This document shows, one piece after another, positions 1 through 7,610 of a stretch of DNA of 64,000 bases; within the stretch, counting starts at the first letter, position 1; each line of letters opens with the position of its first letter. This stretch comes from an uncultured Phocaeicola sp. Lineage in GTDB: Bacteria; Bacteroidota; Bacteroidia; Bacteroidales; Bacteroidaceae. Below the pieces are notes generated by a model that saw only the letters and a program-made list of their open reading frames with translations, searched no databases and was not told where the DNA came from. The stretch spans positions 186,001 to 250,000 of the forward strand of contig CANPVZ010000001.1 of assembly GCA_947581855.1 (NCBI GenBank). Reading direction: 5' to 3'. The translations under genes were made by a program, and so were the position numbers.

Positions 1-551
1 GTTTTTAAAGATACTAAGTTGTTGGTAATACGTACATAAATAGCAGCAATCTGTTGTTTTAATTGTTGGTATTCTTTCTCTTTTTCCAATTGGGAAATCT
101 CTACATTCAAGCGTTGGCGTTTAATTTTGCCTCCTAAATCAAAAAGTGTTTCCAACGGAATACTTACACTTCCGCCTACGTTCCAATAGTGTTGTTCAAC
201 TCCGGAATACTGATAATAAATAGGAGTCAATACATCCGAATTGTTTGCATAATTGTCCAGCATACCGTACGTATAGGAACCGTGTGCATTGAAGAATGAA
301 AGCCAGGCACGTTGCTCTTTTGAAAGCAGTTTCTTTTGGAGTTGTACCTGTTTCTCCATAATTTCAATGGATGGGGTTCCTTTTGCATTCTCGAATAACG
401 TACCCAGTGGGGGTAATGTTAGATTCTCATAGTCTACTTGCTCAAATGTAGACTGGGTAAAATCCTCTGCAGGCTTTTGTTGTTTTTCTTCTTGCGCTTG
501 CAAGGTGGCAAACAGGGAAAAGGCTGCGGTTAATAAAAGTAATTTTTTCAT
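1..551 (-). CDS. TolC-family outer-membrane efflux protein, N-terminal part (runs off the window)
   Basis: Reading the minus strand from the ATG at 551-549 gives a signal peptide (MKKLLLLTAAFSLFATLQAQ) followed by a helical, Gln- and Leu-rich region. That region contains short beta-like segments (YYQYSGVEQHYWNVGGSVSIPLETLFDLGGKI), as expected for the alternating coiled-coil and barrel repeats of outer-membrane efflux channel proteins. Only about 183 residues are present and the 3' end lies outside the window. It starts 59 bases downstream of the sugar-transferase stop on the same strand, so it could be the third gene of a receiver-transferase-TolC transcript. In that setting a role in exopolysaccharide export rather than drug efflux is possible, but this is inference. 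The family call rests on overall pattern, not on a signature motif. Confidence 0.7.
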   Translation of the reverse strand, partial: MKKLLLLTAAFSLFATLQAQEEKQQKPAEDFTQSTFEQVDYENLTLPPLGTLFENAKGTPSIEIMEKQVQLQKKLLSKEQRAWLSFFNAHGSYTYGMLDNYANNSDVLTPIYYQYSGVEQHYWNVGGSVSIPLETLFDLGGKIKRQRLNVEISQLEKEKEYQQLKQQIAAIYVRITNNLVSLK

Positions 552-610
552 GATTATTGTTGTTGTTATTATTATTATTCTGTTCTTTTGAGTATTCTTA
601 TTGAATGGGT

Positions 611-1795
611 TTATACATTCTCTTTCTGGATAAAGGCTGTCAGCGTTTTAAAGATAATTTTCATATCGGTCTTAAAAGAATAAGTCCGACCGTATTGAAT
701 GTCTAACTGTTTACGCTCTTCTGCCGACAGCTTGCCTGAATCTCCTCGTTTCTCTACTTGCCACAAGCCCGTTAAACCTGCGGGAGCTATGAAGCGGTCG
801 ATATATTCGTCGCCTGTCAGTTTCTCAGCTTCGTAGAGTGGAAGAGGACGGTTGCCCACAACAGACATATCACCTTTTAATATATTGAATAGTTGTGGCA
901 ATTCATCGATACTATATTTGCGAATGAAACGGCCTACTTTCGTAATGCGTGGGTCGTTTTCAATTTTGACGAACGCATTTTGCTGCTCCGTTTCTTTTTT
1001 CTGGTTAAACTCTTCCTCTGAAATGACATAGTCGTCGGATACGAGCATGATTTCGTCATCGCCTACGGATAAACCACCGCTGGTGAGAAGGATGTCTTCC
1101 ATTTCTTCGTCCAACTTGATAATCTGTTGTTCATTATTGTCCTCTTCCGAAGCATACTGATTCTTCCCGTTTAATTCCTTTAGTTTCAAATCGGCTCCTG
1201 TATACATGCTGCGGAATTTGAGGAAATCGAATATTTTATAGTTTGTTCCCACCCGTTTGGATTTATACCAAATAGGGCCTTTGCTCTCGAGCTTGATAGC
1301 AATGGCGGTGAGGATGAATACAGGAGAAAGGATGATGATGGAAAATAAAGAGAACACAATGTCGAATGCTCTTTTCCAAAGAGGAATTTTGAAATGAAGT
1401 ATTTTCTTTTTGGCGGTTTTTTTGGAAAACAAAATATCAGCCCGTTCGCTGATAAATTCTATTTTATTATGTATGTCCGTTATGGAGGCTGTTTTATTCA
1501 ACGTATCGTGAATACCGCAATGTAAATACTGTGTTCGCTCTTCCGCAGAAAGAGGAGGAGTGAATAATATAATATAAACCTCCGGATGGTGCTTATGAAG
1601 ATAAGTGATAGCCGTAATGTCTTCGTTTAAGCTTCTTTTATCGAAAAGAATGATTATATTATCTACGGATGTTGTTTCGGAACACCATTTGGCTGCTTCC
1701 TTATAGGATGAAGTACACTGAACCGTCTGACCGGGCAGGTACTTCAGACGAGTCATAGTCGTTATGTCGTTTCCTAAATAAATTAAATTTATCAT
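611..1795 (-). CDS. Polyisoprenyl-phosphate sugar-1-phosphate transferase with N-terminal receiver-like domain
   Basis: A 394-residue protein with two parts. Residues 1 to about 120 fold like a response-regulator receiver in pattern (LIYLGND, IIILFDKRSL, LNKTAS near the end of the domain), but the N-terminal acidic pair is reduced to N-D and the phosphoacceptor aspartate is displaced, so it is probably not phosphorylated. Residues from about 135 form a bacterial sugar transferase (PglC/WcaJ type): a membrane helix after KRAFDIVFSLFSII, then FLKFRSM, DPRITKVGRFIRKYSIDELP and GDMSVVGNRP, and a C-terminal AGLTGLWQV. These enzymes load the first sugar phosphate onto undecaprenyl phosphate at the inner membrane. 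An acidic insertion of about 75 residues lies between FRSM and DPRIT, unusual for the family. The start is the ATG nine bases after the receiver gene. Confidence 0.85.
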   Translation of the reverse strand: MINLIYLGNDITTMTRLKYLPGQTVQCTSSYKEAAKWCSETTSVDNIIILFDKRSLNEDITAITYLHKHHPEVYIILFTPPLSAEERTQYLHCGIHDTLNKTASITDIHNKIEFISERADILFSKKTAKKKILHFKIPLWKRAFDIVFSLFSIIILSPVFILTAIAIKLESKGPIWYKSKRVGTNYKIFDFLKFRSMYTGADLKLKELNGKNQYASEEDNNEQQIIKLDEEMEDILLTSGGLSVGDDEIMLVSDDYVISEEEFNQKKETEQQNAFVKIENDPRITKVGRFIRKYSIDELPQLFNILKGDMSVVGNRPLPLYEAEKLTGDEYIDRFIAPAGLTGLWQVEKRGDSGKLSAEERKQLDIQYGRTYSFKTDMKIIFKTLTAFIQKENV

Positions 1796-1804
1796 TTCAC
1801 TTTT

Positions 1805-2167
1805 TTAAATAATCTTCTTTACGCGAATCTTCAGTTCCATCGGATTGAACGGTTTGACAATATAATCTTCTGCGCCTTCTTCCAGTAAACGGATTCGCTC
1901 GCTTGTGCTATCTTCGCTACTTAACATGATGACCGGGATGTGACGGAACAATTCATTTTGTTTGATCCATTCCAGAAAATCATCACCACGCATCTCGGGC
2001 ATACGGATATCCGATATGATTAGATCGGGGGTGTTTCCTTCTTGTAACCATTTGACACCTTCCAGCCCGTTTGGAAGCCAAATGCAATCATATTCAGTCA
2101 TTAAATAGATAGAAATAACCTTTGCAATGGTTTCTTTATCGTCAAGTATTAATATTTTCTTTTTCAT
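1805..2167 (-). CDS. Stand-alone receiver (CheY-like) response regulator
   Basis: A 120-residue single-domain receiver with all expected positions: acidic pair D9-D10, phosphoacceptor D53 in DLIISDIRMPE, S83/S84 after the fourth strand, and K105 in the KPF motif. There is no output domain, so it must act through a protein partner. It lies nine bases upstream of the sugar-transferase gene on the same strand and is surely co-transcribed with it. That transferase carries its own degenerate receiver, so a direct interaction controlling glycan initiation is plausible but inferred. No histidine kinase is visible nearby. Confidence 0.9.
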   Translation of the reverse strand: MKKKILILDDKETIAKVISIYLMTEYDCIWLPNGLEGVKWLQEGNTPDLIISDIRMPEMRGDDFLEWIKQNELFRHIPVIMLSSEDSTSERIRLLEEGAEDYIVKPFNPMELKIRVKKII

Positions 2168-2196
2168 ATAAGGTATATTATTAATGAATTTCTCGA

Positions 2197-2204
2197 CAAA
2201 TATA
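2197..2204 (-). promoter_or_regulatory. -7 box for the receiver/sugar-transferase operon
   Basis: TATATTTG on the minus strand matches the Bacteroidetes TAnnTTTG -7 consensus and sits about 30 bases before the receiver ATG. No clear -33 TTTG is seen at the usual distance. Confidence 0.55.
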
Positions 2205-2425
2205 GGAAAGTTTTTTGTTTTTCTGTACGAATTTTCTCATTTTTTGTCTAAAAGCGAACTATTTTTATTTAGACTCGTTGAATTCGGGATTTTTTGTTAT
2301 TGAGGCCGCTGGGTTCAATGACTTTAGAGTCAGAAGAATTTGATAATGTATTTGTTACAATAAGAAAGAAAATGCTTATCGTAATGGATAAGATATTTAT
2401 TGATTTGAAAAATAGTGTTTTATAA

Positions 2426-2462
2426 CATACGAAAAAGAATTCTATTTTTCTTGTATCGTATG
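2426..2462. promoter_or_regulatory. Candidate operator for the NUDIX regulator
   Basis: CATACGA (2426-2432) is repeated inverted as TCGTATG (2456-2462), with a second inverted pair GAAAAA/TTTTTC inside. The half-sites are centred 30 bp apart, about three helical turns, and overlap the -33 region of the promoter in front of the NUDIX regulator. No second copy was seen before xylB or xylA. Operator function is inferred. Confidence 0.4.
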
Positions 2463-2481
2463 GAAAACTAATCTATTTTTG
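2451..2481 (+). promoter_or_regulatory. Bacteroidetes promoter for the NUDIX-xylB-xylA genes
   Basis: TTG (2451-2453) and TATTTTTG (2474-2481) are 20 bases apart, fitting the -33/-7 spacing. Transcription should start near 2488, which rules out the in-frame TTG at 2479 and supports the ATG at 2503 as the regulator start. Confidence 0.65.
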
Positions 2482-2502
2482 CTGTCGTTCTGTAGGAAAG
2501 AT

Positions 2503-3246
2503 ATGAATGTAAGTGAAAAAACTGTCGGTAGAATGGTGAATCCGCATGTATCGGTAGATTGTGTGTTGATTGGATTTGATGGAGAACAGCTTTGTGCGTT
2601 GGTAATCCGTCAGTTAGATGCGTTGCATGAGGAGGGGTTGAATAATTATAAATTGCCCGGCAGCCTGATTTATGAAGATGAGGATTTGGATGATGCGGCA
2701 AAGCGGGTACTGATGGAACTGACCGGTTTGAAAAGCGTGAAAATGATTCAGTTCAGGGCTTTCGGATCGAAAAACCGTACCCGGAATCCGAAAGATGTGC
2801 GTTGGCTGGAACGTTTTCATAGCTTGAATGAGAAAATAGACAGAATTGTAACGATTGCTTATCTAGCTTTGTTGAAAATTGACCGAAAATATACTCAATT
2901 GTCCCATCAATATGAGGCGTGTTGGATGCCGGTGAAGGAAATTAAGGAGTTGGCTTTCGACCATAAGCAAATAGTAGATGAGGCTTTGATATATATTCGT
3001 CAGTATGTGGAGAGCACACCTTCGGCGTTATTCGCTTTGTTGCCCAGGAAATTTACGGCTTCCCAGTTGCGCGTATTGTATGAAGTGATTTATGATAAAG
3101 AAATTGATGTGAGGAACTTTCATAAAAAGATAGCCTTGATGGAGTATGTAGTGCCGTTGGAGGAAAAGGAGAGGGGAGTAGCACACCGGGCTGCTCGTTA
3201 TTATCGTTTCGACAGGGGAATATATACCAAAAAGAGGGGACGATAA
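2503..3246 (+). CDS. NUDIX-domain transcriptional regulator of xylose use
   Basis: A 247-residue protein of the NrtR/AraR-like group, in which a NUDIX fold acts as effector sensor and a C-terminal winged helix binds DNA. The N-terminal half has the NUDIX layout (HVSVDCVLIGFDG, then LPGSLI and RVLMELTGL). The NUDIX box REUXEEXGU is degenerate at its glutamates (RVLMELTGL), so hydrolase activity is unlikely. The C-terminal region (LLPRKFTASQLRVLYEVIY... FHKKIALMEYV) looks like the winged helix. In Bacteroides a related protein regulates arabinose genes, and position directly upstream of xylB-xylA suggests xylose or xylulose here. The start at 2503 is chosen because the -7 box overlaps the alternative upstream start. 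It may also autoregulate through the inverted repeat at 2426-2462. Confidence 0.85.
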   Translation: MNVSEKTVGRMVNPHVSVDCVLIGFDGEQLCALVIRQLDALHEEGLNNYKLPGSLIYEDEDLDDAAKRVLMELTGLKSVKMIQFRAFGSKNRTRNPKDVRWLERFHSLNEKIDRIVTIAYLALLKIDRKYTQLSHQYEACWMPVKEIKELAFDHKQIVDEALIYIRQYVESTPSALFALLPRKFTASQLRVLYEVIYDKEIDVRNFHKKIALMEYVVPLEEKERGVAHRAARYYRFDRGIYTKKRGR

Positions 3247-3313
3247 TTTCTGTTATCTCTTTGGCAAATGAAGCTGGCATATTAATTAGGAACTCAAAAT
3301 AATTTTAGAAATT

Positions 3314-4786
3314 ATGTATTTATTAGGTTATGACATAGGAAGCTCTTCGGTAAAAGCGAGCTTGGTCAATGCTGAGACTGGAAAGTGTGTGGCTTCAGCT
3401 TTTTATCCGAAAACAGAGGCAGAGATTGTTGCTGTAAATCCGGGGTGGGCGGAACAGAATCCTCAAATGTGGTGGGAGAATCTAAAACTTTCTACCAAAG
3501 CTGTGCTGGAGACTTCGGGAGCGGATGCTGCGGATATTGCCGCTATCGGCATTTCTTATCAGATGCACGGATTAGTATGTGTGGATAAGGAAAAGAATGT
3601 ATTACGTCCGGCTATTATCTGGTGCGATTCTCGTGCGGTTTCGTGCGGGCAGCATGCTTTTGAGGAGTTAGGTGAAGAAAAGTGCTTGTCGCATTTATTG
3701 AATTCTCCGGGTAATTTTACCGCATCGAAGTTGGCTTGGGTAAAACTGAATGAGCCGGAGGTTTATGAGAGAATATACAAAATTATGCTTCCGGGCGATT
3801 ATATTGCCATGCGTCTGACAGGAGAAATCTGTACAACGGTATCCGGATTGTCGGAAGGCATGTTTTGGGATTTCAAAAATAATGAGGTAGCTAATTTCCT
3901 CATGGATTATTGGGGATTTGATCATTCTTTCATTCCGGAGATTAAGCCAACATTTGCCGAGCAAGGTCGGGTGACGGAGGCTGTAGCGCAGGAATTGGGA
4001 TTGAAAGCAGGTATTCCGGTAACCTATCGTGCGGGTGACCAGCCGAACAACGCTTTATCGCTGAATGTGTTTAATCCGGGTGAAATTGCTTCTACTGCCG
4101 GGACCTCCGGTGTGGTATACGGCGTAAACGGAGAGGTGAATTACGATCCGAAGTCGCGTGTGAATACGTTTGCCCATGTGAACCATACTGCCGACCAGAC
4201 ACGCTTAGGTGTATTGTTGTGCATTAACGGTACGGGTATTTTGAACTCATGGGTAAAACGAAATATAGTGCCGGAAGGCGTTTCGTATGCGGAAATGAAT
4301 GTATTGGCGGAACAGGCGCCTGTAGGCAGCGGAGGATTGAGTATCATTCCTTTTGGCAACGGAGCGGAGCGTGTGTTGGAAAACCGTGAAAAGGGTTGTT
4401 CGATACATGGTATCAATTTTAATTTCCATAATCGGTCGCATATTATTCGGGCTGCACAAGAGGGCATTGTTTTTTCTTTTAAATACGGTATGGAGATTAT
4501 GCAACAGATGGGAATGTCTATTTCGAAGATACATGCCGGAAATGCCAATATGTTTTTGAGTCCCATATTCAGAGAAACGTTGGCAAGTGTAACAGAGGCG
4601 GTAATTGAACTATACGATACGGATGGTTCGGTGGGAGCCGCAAAAGGAGCCGGTATAGGAGCCGGTATATACAGAGATAATAATGAGGCGTTTGCTACAT
4701 TGGCGAAATTGCAGGTTATAGAACCTGATTATGCTCGGAAGTTGGAGTATGACGAGGCTTACGAGAGATGGAAAAGCTTTCTTTAG
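3314..4786 (+). CDS. xylB: Xylulokinase
   Basis: A 490-residue FGGY-family sugar kinase that phosphorylates D-xylulose to xylulose 5-phosphate for the pentose phosphate pathway. The N-terminal phosphate loop is GYDIGSSSVKASLV with D7. The catalytic-base region is RAGDQPNNALSLN with D242. The C-terminal ATP-binding region contains GGNANMFLSP-like and GSVGAAKGAG segments. The length matches the family. It starts 67 bases after the NUDIX regulator and is followed after 160 bases by xylA, so the three genes form a xylose catabolic unit. No xylose transporter is adjacent: the gene after xylA is manC, behind its own promoter. Confidence 0.95.
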   Translation: MYLLGYDIGSSSVKASLVNAETGKCVASAFYPKTEAEIVAVNPGWAEQNPQMWWENLKLSTKAVLETSGADAADIAAIGISYQMHGLVCVDKEKNVLRPAIIWCDSRAVSCGQHAFEELGEEKCLSHLLNSPGNFTASKLAWVKLNEPEVYERIYKIMLPGDYIAMRLTGEICTTVSGLSEGMFWDFKNNEVANFLMDYWGFDHSFIPEIKPTFAEQGRVTEAVAQELGLKAGIPVTYRAGDQPNNALSLNVFNPGEIASTAGTSGVVYGVNGEVNYDPKSRVNTFAHVNHTADQTRLGVLLCINGTGILNSWVKRNIVPEGVSYAEMNVLAEQAPVGSGGLSIIPFGNGAERVLENREKGCSIHGINFNFHNRSHIIRAAQEGIVFSFKYGMEIMQQMGMSISKIHAGNANMFLSPIFRETLASVTEAVIELYDTDGSVGAAKGAGIGAGIYRDNNEAFATLAKLQVIEPDYARKLEYDEAYERWKSFL

Positions 4787-4946
4787 TAAGCAGGAGAAGG
4801 AGTCTGGAAAGTAAAGTAACTGTCAGACGCTATTCGCTTGGGAAGTTAAAGTCGACTCTGATCTGTGAACAAGATTTGAAGCTTTTATTTTTAAAGGAGC
4901 GAAGTTTATAAAATTCAAATAAATAACTAGTTAAATTTTAAGTATT

Positions 4947-6263
4947 ATGGCAACAAAAGAGTATTTTCCTGGTATAGGAAAAATTAAATTTGAAGGAAAA
5001 GAAAGTAAAAATCCGATGGCTTTCCGGTATTATGATGCGGAGAAAGTGATATTGGGCAAACCGATGAAAGATTGGTTGAAATTTGCTATGGCTTGGTGGC
5101 ATACATTATGTGCTGAAGGTGGTGACCAGTTCGGCGGCGGTACGAAAACGTTTCCTTGGAATGGCAATGCGGATAAGGTACAGGCCGCTAAAGACAAGAT
5201 GGATGCGGGCTTTGAATTTATGCAAAAGATGGGTATCGAGTATTATTGTTTCCACGATGTGGATTTATGTACGGAAGCTGATACGATTGAAGAATATGAG
5301 GCTAACCTGAAAGAAATTGTTGCATACGCCAAGCAGAAACAGGCTGAAACCGGCATCAAATTGTTGTGGGGTACAGCTAATGTATTCGGACATGCACGCT
5401 ATATGAACGGTGCGGCTACCAATCCGGAATTTGATGTAGTGGCACGTGCTGCCGTACAGATTAAGAACGCAATTGACGCAACGATTGAGTTAGGCGGAAG
5501 CAATTATGTATTCTGGGGCGGACGTGAAGGTTACATGAGTCTTTTGAATACGGACCAGAAACGTGAAAAGGAACATTTGGCACAGATGTTGACAATTGCT
5601 CGCGACTATGCCCGGGCACGCGGCTTTAAAGGGACTTTCTTGGTGGAACCGAAACCGATGGAGCCGACTAAGCATCAGTATGATGTGGATACGGAAACGG
5701 TAATCGGCTTTTTAAAAGCTCATGGTTTGGATAAAGATTTTAAAGTGAACATTGAAGTGAACCATGCTACCTTGGCAGGCCATACTTTTGAACATGAATT
5801 GGCCGTAGCTGTGGATAACGGTATGTTAGGTTCTATTGACGCTAACCGTGGTGATTATCAGAATGGATGGGATACCGACCAGTTCCCGATTGATAATTAT
5901 GAGTTAACGCAGGCTATGATGCAGATTATCCGTAACGGAGGATTAGGCAACGGCGGTACGAACTTTGACGCGAAGACTCGTCGGAACTCTACTGACTTAG
6001 AGGATATCTTTATTGCACATATTGCCGGAATGGATGCTATGGCACGTGCTTTGGAATCGGCTGCCGCTCTGTTGGAAGAGTCTCCTTACAAGAAAATGCT
6101 GGCAGAACGTTATGCTTCGTTTGACAGTGGCAAGGGTAAAGAGTTTGAAGACGGTAAGTTAACATTGGAAGATCTGGTGGAATATGCCAAGAAAAATGGT
6201 GAACCCAAGCAGGTAAGCGGAAAACAAGAATTGTACGAGGCAATTGTAAATATGTATTGCTGA
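4947..6263 (+). CDS. xylA: Xylose isomerase
   Basis: A 438-residue class II xylose isomerase converting D-xylose to D-xylulose. Catalytic H103 and D106 are in FHDVD. Metal-site motifs [32 protein letters not shown] and [19 protein letters not shown] are intact, and the long N-terminal section typical of class II enzymes is present. It follows xylB by 160 bases. That spacer has no convincing TAnnTTTG box, so co-transcription with xylB is likely. Isomerases of this Bacteroidales type are known to be functional. Confidence 0.97.
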   Translation: MATKEYFPGIGKIKFEGKESKNPMAFRYYDAEKVILGKPMKDWLKFAMAWWHTLCAEGGDQFGGGTKTFPWNGNADKVQAAKDKMDAGFEFMQKMGIEYYCFHDVDLCTEADTIEEYEANLKEIVAYAKQKQAETGIKLLWGTANVFGHARYMNGAATNPEFDVVARAAVQIKNAIDATIELGGSNYVFWGGREGYMSLLNTDQKREKEHLAQMLTIARDYARARGFKGTFLVEPKPMEPTKHQYDVDTETVIGFLKAHGLDKDFKVNIEVNHATLAGHTFEHELAVAVDNGMLGSIDANRGDYQNGWDTDQFPIDNYELTQAMMQIIRNGGLGNGGTNFDAKTRRNSTDLEDIFIAHIAGMDAMARALESAAALLEESPYKKMLAERYASFDSGKGKEFEDGKLTLEDLVEYAKKNGEPKQVSGKQELYEAIVNMYC

Positions 6264-6332
6264 TAGTTGATTGAAAACTTGAAGAGCTGGAAACTAAAAG
6301 GGAAGTTCTTTGGTTGAAGTCTTTCATCATTG

Positions 6333-6409
6333 AAAGTTGAAAATTGAAAATTGAAAATGTGCTGCATGAGATTATGGTGGCAAATTGGAGATTTTCGGTT
6401 TTCAACTTT
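6333..6409. repeat. Inverted repeat after xylA
   Basis: AAAGTTGAAAA (6333-6343) pairs perfectly with TTTTCAACTTT (6399-6409), followed by a T-rich run. The first arm runs into three TTGAAAA-type repeats. This may be a terminator for the xyl operon or a small palindromic element; the 55-base loop makes a simple terminator less certain. Confidence 0.45.
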
Positions 6410-6471
6410 TTTATTTTTTTGAGCACGCTTGTGGTGCAGTCTTTAAGTAATAGTGCTTTTTTTATCCAATA

Positions 6472-6505
6472 TTTTCGACAAAGTCAGAATAAATTGTTAA
6501 GTTTG
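6472..6505 (+). promoter_or_regulatory. Promoter of manC-fkp
   Basis: TAAGTTTG (6498-6505) matches TAnnTTTG. TTTTCG at 6472-6477 is a weak -33 match 20 bases upstream. The predicted start of transcription is about 15 bases before the manC ATG. Confidence 0.55.
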
Positions 6506-6525
6506 CCAAATATATAATTAAATAT

Positions 6526-7593
6526 ATGGGACAGAATAATAATCATTTGGTGATAATGGCCGGTGGCGTGGGAAGCCGTTTCTGGCCGATGAGTACACCG
6601 GAGAAACCAAAACAATTTATAGATGTGTTGGGATGCGGACGTACTTTGATACAATTAACCGCCGACCGTTTTGAAGGAATTTGTAATCCGGAAAATATAT
6701 GGGTGGTGACTTCCGAAAAATACGCTTCGATTGTGAGGGAACAATTGCCGGATATTCCGGAGCAGAATATTTTAAAAGAACCTTGCAGGCGGAATACGGC
6801 TCCTTGTATTGCCTATGTGAGCTGGAAAATAAAGGCTAAAAATCCGAAAGCAAATATTGTGGTGACCCCAAGCGATCATGTGGTGATGAATGTGAAGGAA
6901 TTTAAGAGGGTGGTGGAGTCTGCCATGAATTTTACGGAAAAATCAGACGCTATTCTGACACTAGGAATGAAACCTACTCGTCCGGAAACGGGATATGGAT
7001 ATATTGAGGCTGATTTAACGGTGTCTTCTTCTACAAACAAAGAAATTTATAGGGTGGATTCTTTTAAAGAAAAACCGGATTTACGAACTGCTGAACGTTA
7101 TATCAAGCGGAATAATTTCTTTTGGAATGCCGGTATTTTTGTATGGAACGTGCAGACGATTGTAAATGCGTTTCGTGTTTATCAACCGGCTATATCTTCT
7201 ATCTTTGACAATATACGGCCGGCACTTTTCACAATGAATGAACAGAATGTTATTAATGAAGAGTTTCCGAACTGCGAGGATATTTCGGTAGATTATGCGA
7301 TTCTTGAAAAAGCGGAAGAGATTTTTGTGTTCCCTGCAGATTTCGGTTGGAGTGATTTGGGTACATGGGGTTCTCTGCATGACCAACTACCTCAGGATAG
7401 GGAGAAAAACGTCTGTATCGGAAAAAATATTCATGTGTATGATACCAGTAATTGCATTGTGCATGCCACGCAGGAGAAAAAAGTGGTAGTGCAGGGATTG
7501 GATGGATATATCGTAGCCGAACAGGATGATACATTACTAATATGCAAGCTGAGTGAAGAGCAGAGAATTAAGTTATTTTCTTCAATAGACTGA
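6526..7593 (+). CDS. manC: Mannose-1-phosphate guanylyltransferase (GDP-mannose pyrophosphorylase)
   Basis: A 355-residue nucleotidyltransferase making GDP-mannose from mannose 1-phosphate and GTP. The N-terminal signature is MAGGVGSRFWPMST followed by PKQF. NTAPCIAY and FWNAGIFVW are also typical, and the PSDH metal-binding motif is present. The protein lacks the C-terminal phosphomannose isomerase cupin found in bifunctional ManC/AlgA enzymes, so it is the short form. It ends 17 bases before fkp, which implies co-transcription. Together they supply GDP-mannose and GDP-fucose for capsule and surface glycoproteins. Confidence 0.95.
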   Translation: MGQNNNHLVIMAGGVGSRFWPMSTPEKPKQFIDVLGCGRTLIQLTADRFEGICNPENIWVVTSEKYASIVREQLPDIPEQNILKEPCRRNTAPCIAYVSWKIKAKNPKANIVVTPSDHVVMNVKEFKRVVESAMNFTEKSDAILTLGMKPTRPETGYGYIEADLTVSSSTNKEIYRVDSFKEKPDLRTAERYIKRNNFFWNAGIFVWNVQTIVNAFRVYQPAISSIFDNIRPALFTMNEQNVINEEFPNCEDISVDYAILEKAEEIFVFPADFGWSDLGTWGSLHDQLPQDREKNVCIGKNIHVYDTSNCIVHATQEKKVVVQGLDGYIVAEQDDTLLICKLSEEQRIKLFSSID

Positions 7594-7610
7594 TTTGTTT
7601 TATAAAATAT

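Noticed and set aside
2168..2420. Search for a riboswitch or second regulator site in the RR/NUDIX divergent region
   Set aside because: Only short palindromes such as GACTTTAGAGTC are seen; nothing matches a known riboswitch.
4141..4566. Antisense open frames inside xylB and other genes (up to about 180 codons, e.g. 31591-32139 inside dsbD)
   Set aside because: They lie opposite strongly supported genes, have no start signals and no plausible protein pattern.
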